Positions 34,684-41,824 of a DNA stretch of 41,824 bases are shown one piece after another. Location of the stretch: NCBI GenBank assembly GCA_910578385.1, contig CAJTQV010000026.1, forward strand, positions 1 to 41,824. Reading direction: 5' to 3'. Both the position numbers and the translations under genes were made by a program. Source of the DNA: an uncultured Muribaculaceae bacterium (GTDB taxonomy: Bacteria; Bacteroidota; Bacteroidia; Bacteroidales; Muribaculaceae). How positions within the stretch are numbered: the stretch's first letter is position 1; every line of letters begins with the position of its first letter. The notes below the pieces were generated by a model. The model was not told the DNA's origin, did not search any database, and worked only from the letters and a program-made list of their open reading frames with translations.

Positions 34684-34743
34684 CTCTGTTCCTGTAGATT
34701 TAATCCTTGCCGCGGATGGAACCTTCTCCGCGACGGACCTTGG
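34684..34743 (-). promoter_or_regulatory. Conserved leader element, copy 1
   Basis: About 60 nt, ending ~10 nt before the ATG of the 1531-aa gene, match the leader at 41584-41645 at roughly 70% of positions. Shared blocks are GTCG-GGA-AAGG, TTCC, CAAGGATT and CAGGAAC. A stem can form (34727-34734 with 34709-34716). The loop GGTTCC (34718-34723) can pair with downstream GGAAC (34688-34692) as a pseudoknot. Structure and function are inference. Confidence 0.55.
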
Positions 34744-34818
34744 TAAAATTTGTGTGTGGACTTTCTATGGCGTCTCCTGTAATCGCCTTAAGCCAAGTTA
34801 ATGATTATGTTTATTTGC

Positions 34819-34866
34819 TTGTGTATTTATATAGTTTATTTTTTGTGTATCTATGTATTTGTGTAT
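34819..34866. repeat. Three TTGTGTAT repeats upstream of the 1531-aa gene
   Basis: TTGTGTAT occurs at 34819-34826, 34843-34850 and 34859-34866 within a very T-rich stretch (plus strand); spacings are 24 and 16 nt. The stretch lies between the M6 protease gene and the leader of the next gene. No consensus promoter is seen in the 228-nt gap, so the 1531-aa gene may be read through from the protease gene or use an unusual promoter. Confidence 0.5.
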
Positions 34867-34902
34867 TATCAGGATAGCGTCTTTCAAGACCCTTTGCTGC
34901 TT

Positions 34903-37788
34903 TTATTTTATAATCAACTTATCCACATGGCGTCGAGAGGGAACATTGACCAGATAGAAACCGGGCGAACTGAGCACGACCGTGCCTTCTCCACGCGCCA
35001 CGATTATTCCCGTAATGTCGCTTACCACCATCTCCGCACCGTCGCTTACGCTGATGGTCAAGCCATCTACCGACAACACCGGCTCATCCGATACGGCATC
35101 ACCAATTCCGGTAGCATCATTTGTCCGGACTTTTATTGCGTCTGATTCTTTAGAATACAGGTTGCCGTCGGAAGCACAGACTGTATATATATAGTCTGTG
35201 GTGGGCTTCAAGCCTTTGACTCCGTATGAGAGATCTGCTCCCGCACTGAGCCGGTCGTAACCGGCTACGGGCACCGGCACATATTCGAGACCATGGAAGA
35301 CCGTCACATCATCGAGCGCGAGATACCCGCCATCTCCGTTACGGACGAACTTCAGAAGAACCTGCGACGTATTCTCGGGGAAACCATCGGCAACGGTGGT
35401 CACACCTCCTACCGATTTATCAACATCGACCGTAAGAACGGACTTCTGTCCCGCCGGAGTCATCGCAATCACCTCTATCTTGTCATTGCCTGTGTTATTT
35501 ATGCCACGGTGCCAGAAGCTGCAGGAGCTTATGCCGTCGGGATATACTGGAGACATCAAGCTATTCCCGTTTGAGAGTCGCAACGACGGCACAGCCTCCC
35601 CGCAGTTCGAAGCCATCGAATATGTGAATGTCGATGTCGCCGACCAGCCACGGTCGTTCTTTCCGCTCTTGAAATCGGAGAAGTCGCATATGTCCTCATA
35701 CGGGTCACCGGGCAACATTTCCGAAACTGTCAGGTAATACTCCACAGCATCCTCCATCGGGAGCCAGTTTGCAGTGAAGCCGTCGGCACTTATATCTGTG
35801 GCCTCGGTTGCCTCTGCACGGTAATAATCTATGCCGAGACGTTCGGTCGTGACAGGCATCTCATCAGATTCAGCGCTTTCGTGCCAGTCCGTACACGCGG
35901 TCAGTGTGTAGAAATAGAGTCTGCCGGGTTCGAGACCCTTCACCTCATATGAATCCACCTCGCCCACATTGCGACGCTTGAAGCCGGAAAGATAGCGGCG
36001 CGAATCCTTCTCGGCACTACCCTGCTCGCGTTCTTTATCATCGTAATAGAATACCGAGAGTCTGTATTGCAGACCTTCATCATTTATCCAGCGTGCAGTG
36101 AAGGAATCTGTTGTCACGTTCTCTGCCGGAAGCGTCTCAGCCATAGGGAGCAAGGGTATTTCAGCACCTCCGAGCACATCGAACGAGATGATGCCGCCGG
36201 CTTCCGTGATATTGGTTATGGGATAATCCACCGCCTGACCGCTCCATGTCTTCATGGCCGGGCGGGTTGTTGCAGTGAACTGCGTCTTTCCGGAAGTACC
36301 GGGGAATGAGTCGCCGGAGCGGGAGTAATCAGACTCGGTGCCGTCGGCTTCCTCTATATCCACATACTGGTGCGACGCGGTATTGTTGACTACATTGCGC
36401 TTCCAGATGTCGCCGTTATAGTCCACATGCCATACGAGCATGCCATGCCCCGGAATATACTTGTCCCAGCCTGTCTGCTGCCGGTTCTCGATCAGAAAAA
36501 ACTCCGTGTCCTTACCGGTGCGGATAATCCCGGCCATATTCTCGTCTATGGGCTTCAGGTTTGCCGACAACGGTTCTGTAATCTCCGACGGCTTCATCCA
36601 GCCGAGGGCGTAGCGTTCGAAGGCTCCGTAATTGGGAGGCGTCATGCCGTCGTTGTTGTAAGGACCGTAGTCGAGCGCCGACCATGATCCGGGCGTGAAC
36701 GCGGAGGTATAGCTCGTGGCATACAGGTCGGGAAGCCCCATGACGTGACTGAACTCATGCACGAATGTGCCCACTCCGTCGGGACGACCCTCCTCCCACT
36801 CGTTAGAGCAACCATAAGTGTAGACCTCCACACCGTCGTATGTCAGACCGGGATAACCGGCCGAAGCCATGTTCCACGAATGGGGCCAGACGGTATCGGC
36901 ACCACCTCCGGAAGCCTCTCCTCGTCCGGCATAGAACAGGTATATATTGTCTACTATTCCGTCGTTGTTACGGTCATACTCGGAAAAATCTACCGTGGCA
37001 TCGAGCGCGTCGCACGCCTCCTTGACCATTTCACCGGGATTCTGATCATCACCACCCCAATCGTTACCACCATAGTAGGAACGGTTGTTGGCCAGTGTGA
37101 TCGGCCCGTACACGTCAAACACCGGACGGAAAGAGTCACCTGAATTCTCGCGGAAATACTCCGCAGCCCCACCCGTGCCACCATAATCTGAGAAACCATC
37201 CTCGTTGAGCATACGGCTGAAATAGTCATGCGCGTCGTAGGTCGAGGAGAACTTCACATCCTTATATTCCACAAGTATCACGATAGCCTTCTGGTCACCA
37301 TATGCCGGGAACCGCTGTTCCGGGAAGAGTCCGTAGCCACGCTCGTAGGGAGGGCCGTCGTTTGTTTCCTGAGCTGCCCGAGGTGCGCGGATCGCCGATT
37401 GCGGCGGAATCTGCGCGTTCATGCGGCGGGAAGCCTTGGCGGCACGCATTCTGATGCGATCCTCAAGACCCGCTTTGTCAACTTTCGAGAGATATTCACT
37501 TACCGAAGCATCGCGCACACCGGCATTAGTCACCTTTAAATCCGAAACGACCGCATTTCCCGACGAATCATAGTCGCCGTAATAGAAATATCCGTCGCGC
37601 CCGAATATAGGATAACCATCCTCGGTAAAATACTGGTGGAAGAATTCGTCACCGGCCAGACGAACCCTAATTTCAGTGCCGTCGGCAACCGTCAAGGTGA
37701 AGACACCCTGTTTGGCAGGCTTTGCCGAGACCTGAAGAGCCATCGAGGCCGCAACTGCGAGAAGTCCTATTATGTTACGTGCTCTCAT
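34903..37788 (-). CDS. Secreted M6-family metalloprotease with C-terminal beta modules
   Basis: 961 aa. A signal peptide ends near VSAKP (about 23). A propeptide-like region follows (FFHQYFTEDGYPIFGRDGYFYYGDYD). The zinc protease domain carries the motif HEFSHVMGLPD, with H344, E345, H348 and D354, as in M6 (immune inhibitor A-like) peptidases. The following GSWSALDYG lies where the Met-turn is expected but has Leu for Met. C-terminal to it are fibronectin type III-like segments (~585-650), a choice-of-anchor J-like module (~690-830) and a last segment ending GFYLVNVPSRRHVDKLIIK that resembles a T9SS sorting tail. Substrate unknown. Flanked by two paralogous secreted genes on the same strand; it has its own promoter. 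Confidence 0.9.
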   Translation of the reverse strand: MRARNIIGLLAVAASMALQVSAKPAKQGVFTLTVADGTEIRVRLAGDEFFHQYFTEDGYPIFGRDGYFYYGDYDSSGNAVVSDLKVTNAGVRDASVSEYLSKVDKAGLEDRIRMRAAKASRRMNAQIPPQSAIRAPRAAQETNDGPPYERGYGLFPEQRFPAYGDQKAIVILVEYKDVKFSSTYDAHDYFSRMLNEDGFSDYGGTGGAAEYFRENSGDSFRPVFDVYGPITLANNRSYYGGNDWGGDDQNPGEMVKEACDALDATVDFSEYDRNNDGIVDNIYLFYAGRGEASGGGADTVWPHSWNMASAGYPGLTYDGVEVYTYGCSNEWEEGRPDGVGTFVHEFSHVMGLPDLYATSYTSAFTPGSWSALDYGPYNNDGMTPPNYGAFERYALGWMKPSEITEPLSANLKPIDENMAGIIRTGKDTEFFLIENRQQTGWDKYIPGHGMLVWHVDYNGDIWKRNVVNNTASHQYVDIEEADGTESDYSRSGDSFPGTSGKTQFTATTRPAMKTWSGQAVDYPITNITEAGGIISFDVLGGAEIPLLPMAETLPAENVTTDSFTARWINDEGLQYRLSVFYYDDKEREQGSAEKDSRRYLSGFKRRNVGEVDSYEVKGLEPGRLYFYTLTACTDWHESAESDEMPVTTERLGIDYYRAEATEATDISADGFTANWLPMEDAVEYYLTVSEMLPGDPYEDICDFSDFKSGKNDRGWSATSTFTYSMASNCGEAVPSLRLSNGNSLMSPVYPDGISSCSFWHRGINNTGNDKIEVIAMTPAGQKSVLTVDVDKSVGGVTTVADGFPENTSQVLLKFVRNGDGGYLALDDVTVFHGLEYVPVPVAGYDRLSAGADLSYGVKGLKPTTDYIYTVCASDGNLYSKESDAIKVRTNDATGIGDAVSDEPVLSVDGLTISVSDGAEMVVSDITGIIVARGEGTVVLSSPGFYLVNVPSRRHVDKLIIK

Positions 37789-37915
37789 TGCGTGTTTTCA
37801 TTAACTGTGAAAATATGATTACCTAATCTTAACTTCATCCAGGCGCATGTAAATGATATTGATTTTACATCCGGCTCTGAATTGGGAATTTCTATCTATG
37901 TTCAATTCAACATCG

Positions 37916-37947
37916 CAAATTTAAATTTTATTAAACAATATTCCAAA
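37916..37947 (-). promoter_or_regulatory. Promoter of the M6 protease gene
   Basis: The minus strand reads TTTG (37944-37947), 20 nt, then TAAATTTG (37916-37923). The start of transcription would be near 37909, giving a leader of ~120 nt. The surrounding bases are nearly the same as in the promoter at 41657-41688. Confidence 0.8.
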
Positions 37948-38217
37948 TTATTTCCATAAAATTTTCCATTAAACATTAAAATTTTCTACATTTGGACACA
38001 TTTTGAATACAACATGAATATTTATCTCATAAAATAAGCTAAATCAAAGATTATACTGCAATTTTTACAGGATACAAGACACAAAGCAGCATCAACAATT
38101 CATATTGCGACCCATATCTTTTCAAATTGCCATACAAAGCAAAATCTATCACCTGAATTCATGGCCCATGGATTTCAAAATACTCACCTCTATGCCAGAT
38201 GCAAAAATAATACAACA
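37948..38217. other. AT-rich intergenic stretch without a visible gene
   Basis: About 270 nt between the M6 promoter and the terminator of the 1090-aa gene. Neither strand shows a credible coding frame, tRNA or promoter consensus. The composition is AT-rich and non-repetitive. Confidence 0.6.
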
Positions 38218-38261
38218 GTTCCCCCGTTACGCCAAGCATAAGACTTAGCATACGGGGGAAC
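38218..38261 (-). terminator. Terminator-like hairpin of the 1090-aa gene
   Basis: Perfect 10-bp outer arms GTTCCCCCGT (38218-38227) and ACGGGGGAAC (38252-38261). The loop holds an inner 6-bp stem in minus-strand RNA. A T-rich run (TATTATTTTT) follows shortly on the minus strand. Confidence 0.75.
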
Positions 38262-38270
38262 TTAGAAAAC

Positions 38271-38304
38271 GCAGTTCCGTATAGACTGCAGTTCTGTATA
38301 GACT
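38271..38304. repeat. 17-bp tandem repeat at the 3' end of the 1090-aa gene
   Basis: The 17-bp unit GCAGTTCCGTATAGACT (38271-38287) is repeated at 38288-38304 with one mismatch. The second copy touches the stop codon. It is probably a small slippage duplication. Confidence 0.8.
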
Positions 38305-41300
38305 AACGTGAACTTATAACGAGTTTGCTGACGCTGTTGCCGGCTTTGACCACGTAGATGCCTTCGCCGACCGTGACGGTCATACGGGCTTCGCCCGTGC
38401 CGTTGAAGAGCACTGCACCGTTGGCCGACGCCACACTTACCGGCATACCGGCAGCGTTGAGAATCACTATATCGCCACCCTCTACACTGACATTCACCTT
38501 GCCGTCTCCAAGATTGTTGACACCGGCGGAGTGGTAGGTTATCTCGACCTTCCCGGATGTTCCGGACTCACCCTTGTCAGCATAGACCACTGTCACGGCG
38601 TATGTGTAGCTCGTGCCGTCGGTGACATTGCTGTCGACAAATTCCGTATCGGCCAGCGGCTCATCGTTGAGCTTAACTCCGTCGCGATACAAGTTGTAAC
38701 CCAGGATTTCCAGACCCGCGTCCGGGCTGACAGGTTCGTATGTCACATCATCAACCATGAGCATGAACGCGTCGTACGACTCACAGACTATCGCGAAATA
38801 TTTCGCACCCTCCGGAAGTTCAGCCTCATAAAGAGTCCATTCACCCGGCACTTCTTCCGCACCGGCACCCTCGACCTTGATGAAGCTGTCGGGATCTGTG
38901 CTTCCTGTGGAGTAATACACGGCAATAGTCTCGGGATACCCGCCGTCGTAGCTGCGGGCATAGAATGATATGGTCTGCGCTCTACCTGAGAGTTCGGGCG
39001 AGATAGCCCAGTCGTCGCTCTGCGACATGGTTCCGAAGGCATCCGAGCAGTAGAGGGAGAAGAGATACTTCGTGCCGCTGTATGCCGCGAATGTACTGTT
39101 TCCAAGTTGGTTGTGATCCCAGACCCAGAATGAGCCGGTAGTACTGTAAGGCACGATTCCCGGAATCTGCGTTGTCTGGAATCCACCTACCGGCCATTCG
39201 TCAAGATCCACAAAACGCCAGTCACCATATTTGTCGGCAAACGCCTCTGCGTCCTCGAAATCTTCGGTGACGGGCTGTGCGGATGCTCCGAGGTCGGGCG
39301 CATTCCATTTAAGCTCCACACCGGCAGCACTGCTCACAGCCTCCAGATTTCGGGCCACCGGAAGCGCGTAGCCGACATAGGCCGAAGCCGAAACCTCCGC
39401 ACCCTTGCCGAAAGAGTTGTAACCGACAACGGTATAGGTTACATCACCCGCCGATTCGAGTACGTCGTCGAACGACACGGCATCGCCCGGAGCTACCGGC
39501 GAGAATGTACGGATAATCTTACCGTCACGAAGCAGCTCCACACGGTCGAGCGACTCAAGGTCCGCGCCCGTGAAAGTCTTGTCGGGTGCCCGGAACGACA
39601 CATTGGCTTTAAGCTGACCGGTAAGGTCAGGTGTTACCTGCAATTCTGTTGCACCTCCCGGGACAGCTACCGATGACCCTTCGCTCACTTTTAACGAACC
39701 GACATAAAGCTCATACATATTGGCATCGGAAATGCCATGGAACCCGATGTGGTAAACCCCGCTTTCGGTAGCCACCAACTCTGCCTCGAACTGAGCCGGA
39801 ACACCGGAGTTGAGCACTATCGGTTCGAACAGAGTGCCTGTCATGCCGGCAACAGTTGCCGACGCGCCATATTTGACTTCAAGTCTTTCGGGGTATTGCG
39901 AACCGTTGGCATGGGCGGTGAAAGTGACATCATATACCTTGCCGCCCTCAAGTCTGAGCGGAGGACTGATCAGCCAGTCATTCATATCGCGGGTCTCGCT
40001 GTAGCTTGCACAAGCCTCTCCGGCAACGATTCCCCAGGTGATTCCGTCGCCGTTAGCGTCGATGACACTCCAGTCCTTAAGCCCTGAGTTGGCAAAGTCG
40101 GATTTATATGGGGGCACCAGCGCACCGAGCATCACCTCGTTTGTGAGCGCGGGCGTTGATGTCTTTCCGTCACATACGGCCTCGACTGCATAATAATATG
40201 AGGTCAGCGACGAAGGCTCGGCCACAGCCTCGCTGAACGACGTACCGGTCAGTCCGCTTTTCGCCACCGAACCATCTGCGCGTCTTACAGTATATGTGAG
40301 TTTGCTGAGGTCAATGTAGCCGCCATGAAGCGATTCTGTGACCGGAAGCCATGACACCGTCATGTTACCATCGGCATAAGCAAGGGTGGCCGTCGTGGCC
40401 GCAGGGTAATCCTTGCCGACCCAGACATTCTTGACTGTTGCACGCGGACCTTCTCCACCGGCACACGAGGCGTAGGCTGTGAATGTATAGCTGCCGTCGC
40501 CCTTTGCGGAAAGGTCTAAATTGAACGTCACGGCATCACCCCATCCCGCGCTCTTACTGCCGGCCGATTCTCCATTGACAAGAAGGTAGACCGTCATGTC
40601 GCCTGAGCCGGGGGTGCCGTCAAACAATGTCGAGGGGGCCGTAAGAGTGACCGACCCGTTAAATGAGCCGTCAGCGAAACTTACTTCAAGGTCTGTACAT
40701 TTGGCCGGGGCCTTGTCGGCTGCCTCGGGAGCCGGCACATATATTCCCCCGACTTCCTCGCCATATTCAAAGACTCTGATTACGTCGGCCTCGCCGGTCT
40801 CCAGGTTCACTTCGGTCAGGAAACCGGACCCGTCCTGCGGAGCCACTGCCCAGAACATGCGGTTTGTCCTGACATCGATACATGCACCCGACTGCCAGTA
40901 GGGATATTGGCCGGTCGAACCTACTGGCGTTATCTCCGCAGTGGTACGGTCAATCTTGCAGAGCTCGCCCATTTTTGTAGTCGAGTTTGTACGGATTCCA
41001 TAGAAAGTGCCATCTTTTGCAATTGCAAACGCATTCCACAAGCCGTACATGGGAGCGATGCTCGATTTCACAGGAACATCCCCGCCATAAGAGACCGATG
41101 CCAGCTCAACTCCGGTTGCCTCATCGTTATAGAAGATGCCGTATATCTCGTTGGTGACAGGATCGAGAGCCATGCCGCCGGTAGCCAAGAGCTGCTTGCC
41201 GATTGGAACCTTATAGACAAGGGCTCCGGTCTTGACATCATAGCCATATGCCTCCATCACTTCAAACGCTCCCTGATACGAATAGGAGTCATTCATGTAA

Positions 41301-41575
41301 TACACTCCATCCTTGCAGGCTCCGCCATAGGTGGCCACACCCTCGGTCTCGAACATCCGGGTGAATGACTGGCTGTCTGACGCCGGGATGGTGTACAAGC
41401 CATTCTCCGGGAAACCTCCCCACTCGGCTGAATAGATGATACTGCCATAGATTTCAGGCAAATCGGCGGCCGCGCGTGAACTCTTTTCCTTGCCGGCATA
41501 GAGCGTGACTGCCGGAACAGCGACAGCCGATGCCATCAACGTTGCCGAAAGTAATCGCGATAGAAATTTACTCAT
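38303..41575 (-). CDS. Large secreted multidomain protein, paralog of the 1531-aa protein, with T9SS sorting tail
   Basis: 1090 aa. A signal peptide covers about residues 1-27. A propeller-like beta region (~37-295; PEIYGSIIYSAEWGG, LCKIDRTTAEITPVG) is followed by fibronectin-like segments, a choice-of-anchor J-like module (~488-630; FANSGLKDWSVIDANGDG, NDWLISPPLRL), another fibronectin-like segment (~635-740), a second adhesin-like module (~763-945; YGDWRFVDLDEW, DDWAISPEL, MLMVDDVTY) and a fibronectin segment. The last ~75 residues (VILNAAGMPVSVASANG...GIYVVKAGNSVSKLVI) fit a type A T9SS tail. Compared with the paralog it lacks the basic linker after the signal peptide and about 350 residues in the middle. 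It has its own promoter and a leader shared with the paralog. Function unknown beyond probable surface location. Confidence 0.85.
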   Translation of the reverse strand: MSKFLSRLLSATLMASAVAVPAVTLYAGKEKSSRAAADLPEIYGSIIYSAEWGGFPENGLYTIPASDSQSFTRMFETEGVATYGGACKDGVYYMNDSYSYQGAFEVMEAYGYDVKTGALVYKVPIGKQLLATGGMALDPVTNEIYGIFYNDEATGVELASVSYGGDVPVKSSIAPMYGLWNAFAIAKDGTFYGIRTNSTTKMGELCKIDRTTAEITPVGSTGQYPYWQSGACIDVRTNRMFWAVAPQDGSGFLTEVNLETGEADVIRVFEYGEEVGGIYVPAPEAADKAPAKCTDLEVSFADGSFNGSVTLTAPSTLFDGTPGSGDMTVYLLVNGESAGSKSAGWGDAVTFNLDLSAKGDGSYTFTAYASCAGGEGPRATVKNVWVGKDYPAATTATLAYADGNMTVSWLPVTESLHGGYIDLSKLTYTVRRADGSVAKSGLTGTSFSEAVAEPSSLTSYYYAVEAVCDGKTSTPALTNEVMLGALVPPYKSDFANSGLKDWSVIDANGDGITWGIVAGEACASYSETRDMNDWLISPPLRLEGGKVYDVTFTAHANGSQYPERLEVKYGASATVAGMTGTLFEPIVLNSGVPAQFEAELVATESGVYHIGFHGISDANMYELYVGSLKVSEGSSVAVPGGATELQVTPDLTGQLKANVSFRAPDKTFTGADLESLDRVELLRDGKIIRTFSPVAPGDAVSFDDVLESAGDVTYTVVGYNSFGKGAEVSASAYVGYALPVARNLEAVSSAAGVELKWNAPDLGASAQPVTEDFEDAEAFADKYGDWRFVDLDEWPVGGFQTTQIPGIVPYSTTGSFWVWDHNQLGNSTFAAYSGTKYLFSLYCSDAFGTMSQSDDWAISPELSGRAQTISFYARSYDGGYPETIAVYYSTGSTDPDSFIKVEGAGAEEVPGEWTLYEAELPEGAKYFAIVCESYDAFMLMVDDVTYEPVSPDAGLEILGYNLYRDGVKLNDEPLADTEFVDSNVTDGTSYTYAVTVVYADKGESGTSGKVEITYHSAGVNNLGDGKVNVSVEGGDIVILNAAGMPVSVASANGAVLFNGTGEARMTVTVGEGIYVVKAGNSVSKLVISSR

Positions 41576-41583
41576 AAATTGTG

Positions 41584-41645
41584 CTCCGGTTCCTGCGTGT
41601 TCAATCCTTGTCTCGGGCGGAACCCTTATCCTCGACAGATTTTGG
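41584..41645 (-). promoter_or_regulatory. Conserved leader element, copy 2
   Basis: Counterpart of 34684-34743. It begins within a few nucleotides of the predicted start of transcription (~41650) and ends ~8 nt before the ATG. The loop GGTTCC (41619-41624) is complementary to downstream GGAACC (41588-41593), one pair longer than in copy 1. The stem can form with two G-A oppositions where copy 1 has G-C and C-G. Confidence 0.55.
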
Positions 41646-41656
41646 AATCAATATCG

Positions 41657-41688
41657 CAAATTTAAATTCTTTTAACCTATTCTCCAAA
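41657..41688 (-). promoter_or_regulatory. Promoter of the 1090-aa gene
   Basis: Minus strand: TTTG (41685-41688), 20-nt spacer, TAAATTTG (41657-41664), matching the Bacteroidetes consensus. The leader would be ~75 nt and consists almost entirely of the conserved element. Confidence 0.82.
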
Positions 41689-41766
41689 TTATTTCGCAAC
41701 ATAATTTCACATTTTAGCCCAACATTCCCGACATTATGCAATAACGACCGGCATATCACATCATGT

Positions 41767-41811
41767 AAAAAAGAGGCTGTCTAACAATCAAAGTTAGGCA
41801 GTCTCTTTTTT
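41767..41811. terminator. Bidirectional terminator hairpin at right edge
   Basis: 19-nt arms 41767-41785 and 41793-41811 with a 7-nt loop; two positions are not Watson-Crick. It starts with A6 and ends with T6. Same sequence family as the hairpin at 22-58. It separates the 1090-aa gene from whatever lies to the right. Confidence 0.85.
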
Positions 41812-41824
41812 AGATTTAATATTG

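Noticed and set aside
34684..34743. A known riboswitch
   Set aside because: I could not match the leader to the conserved cores of riboswitch classes I know; it is reported only as a candidate element.
34801..35145. 114-codon open frame on the plus strand
   Set aside because: The first part is the T-rich gap and the rest is antisense to the M6 protease gene.

Overview
The window looks like a chromosomal segment from a Bacteroidales bacterium, most likely near Muribaculaceae; that family placement is an inference from protein style, not a measured match. The support is: several promoters fit the Bacteroidetes pattern TTTG-N20-TAnnTTTG, most genes lack Shine-Dalgarno sequences, large secreted proteins carry type IX secretion (T9SS) tails, a T9SS plug-like protein is present, and the str/S10/spc/alpha ribosomal cluster is fused with no tuf after fusA and no adk between secY and map.

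Layout. (1) 1-4047, plus strand: a TPR/transmembrane protein with a degenerate kinase-like C-terminus, open at the left edge, followed 3 nt later by a UvrD/PcrA helicase. (2) 4119-6377: a set of 12-bp repeats with an exact 32-bp period running into the promoter of a secreted type I pullulanase. (3) 6413-7146, minus strand: an ORF6N-domain protein and tRNA-Arg(CCG). (4) 7248-11212, plus strand: ung, a DUF5103/T9SS-plug-like protein, a DUF3109 protein and cardiolipin synthase, apparently one operon. (5) 11296-29729, minus strand: 33 translation genes from rpsL to rplQ, including rpmD and the 38-codon rpmJ. One good promoter lies upstream of rpsL. A perfect bidirectional hairpin separates rplQ from the convergent cls. 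Several spacers in the cluster are unusually long and hold hairpins. (6) 30079-41575, minus strand: three large secreted proteins, namely a 1090-aa and a 1531-aa paralog with beta-sandwich modules and T9SS-type tails, and an M6-family metalloprotease between them.

How it fits together: the ribosomal cluster supplies ribosomal proteins, EF-G, IF-1, SecY, methionine aminopeptidase and the RNA polymerase alpha subunit. The flanking accessory part is about the cell surface: a plug-like protein of the T9SS translocon in the ung operon, and three probable T9SS cargo genes at the right. Two of the cargo genes have nearly the same promoter. The two paralogs also share a roughly 60-nt leader just before their start codons that can be drawn as a hairpin with a conserved loop-to-downstream complementarity. 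This leader and the phased repeats before the pullulanase gene are the strongest candidates for undescribed regulatory structure.

No CRISPR array, prophage, insertion sequence or rRNA was seen. The same family of GAGGCTG(T/C)CTAA hairpin occurs at both ends of the window.
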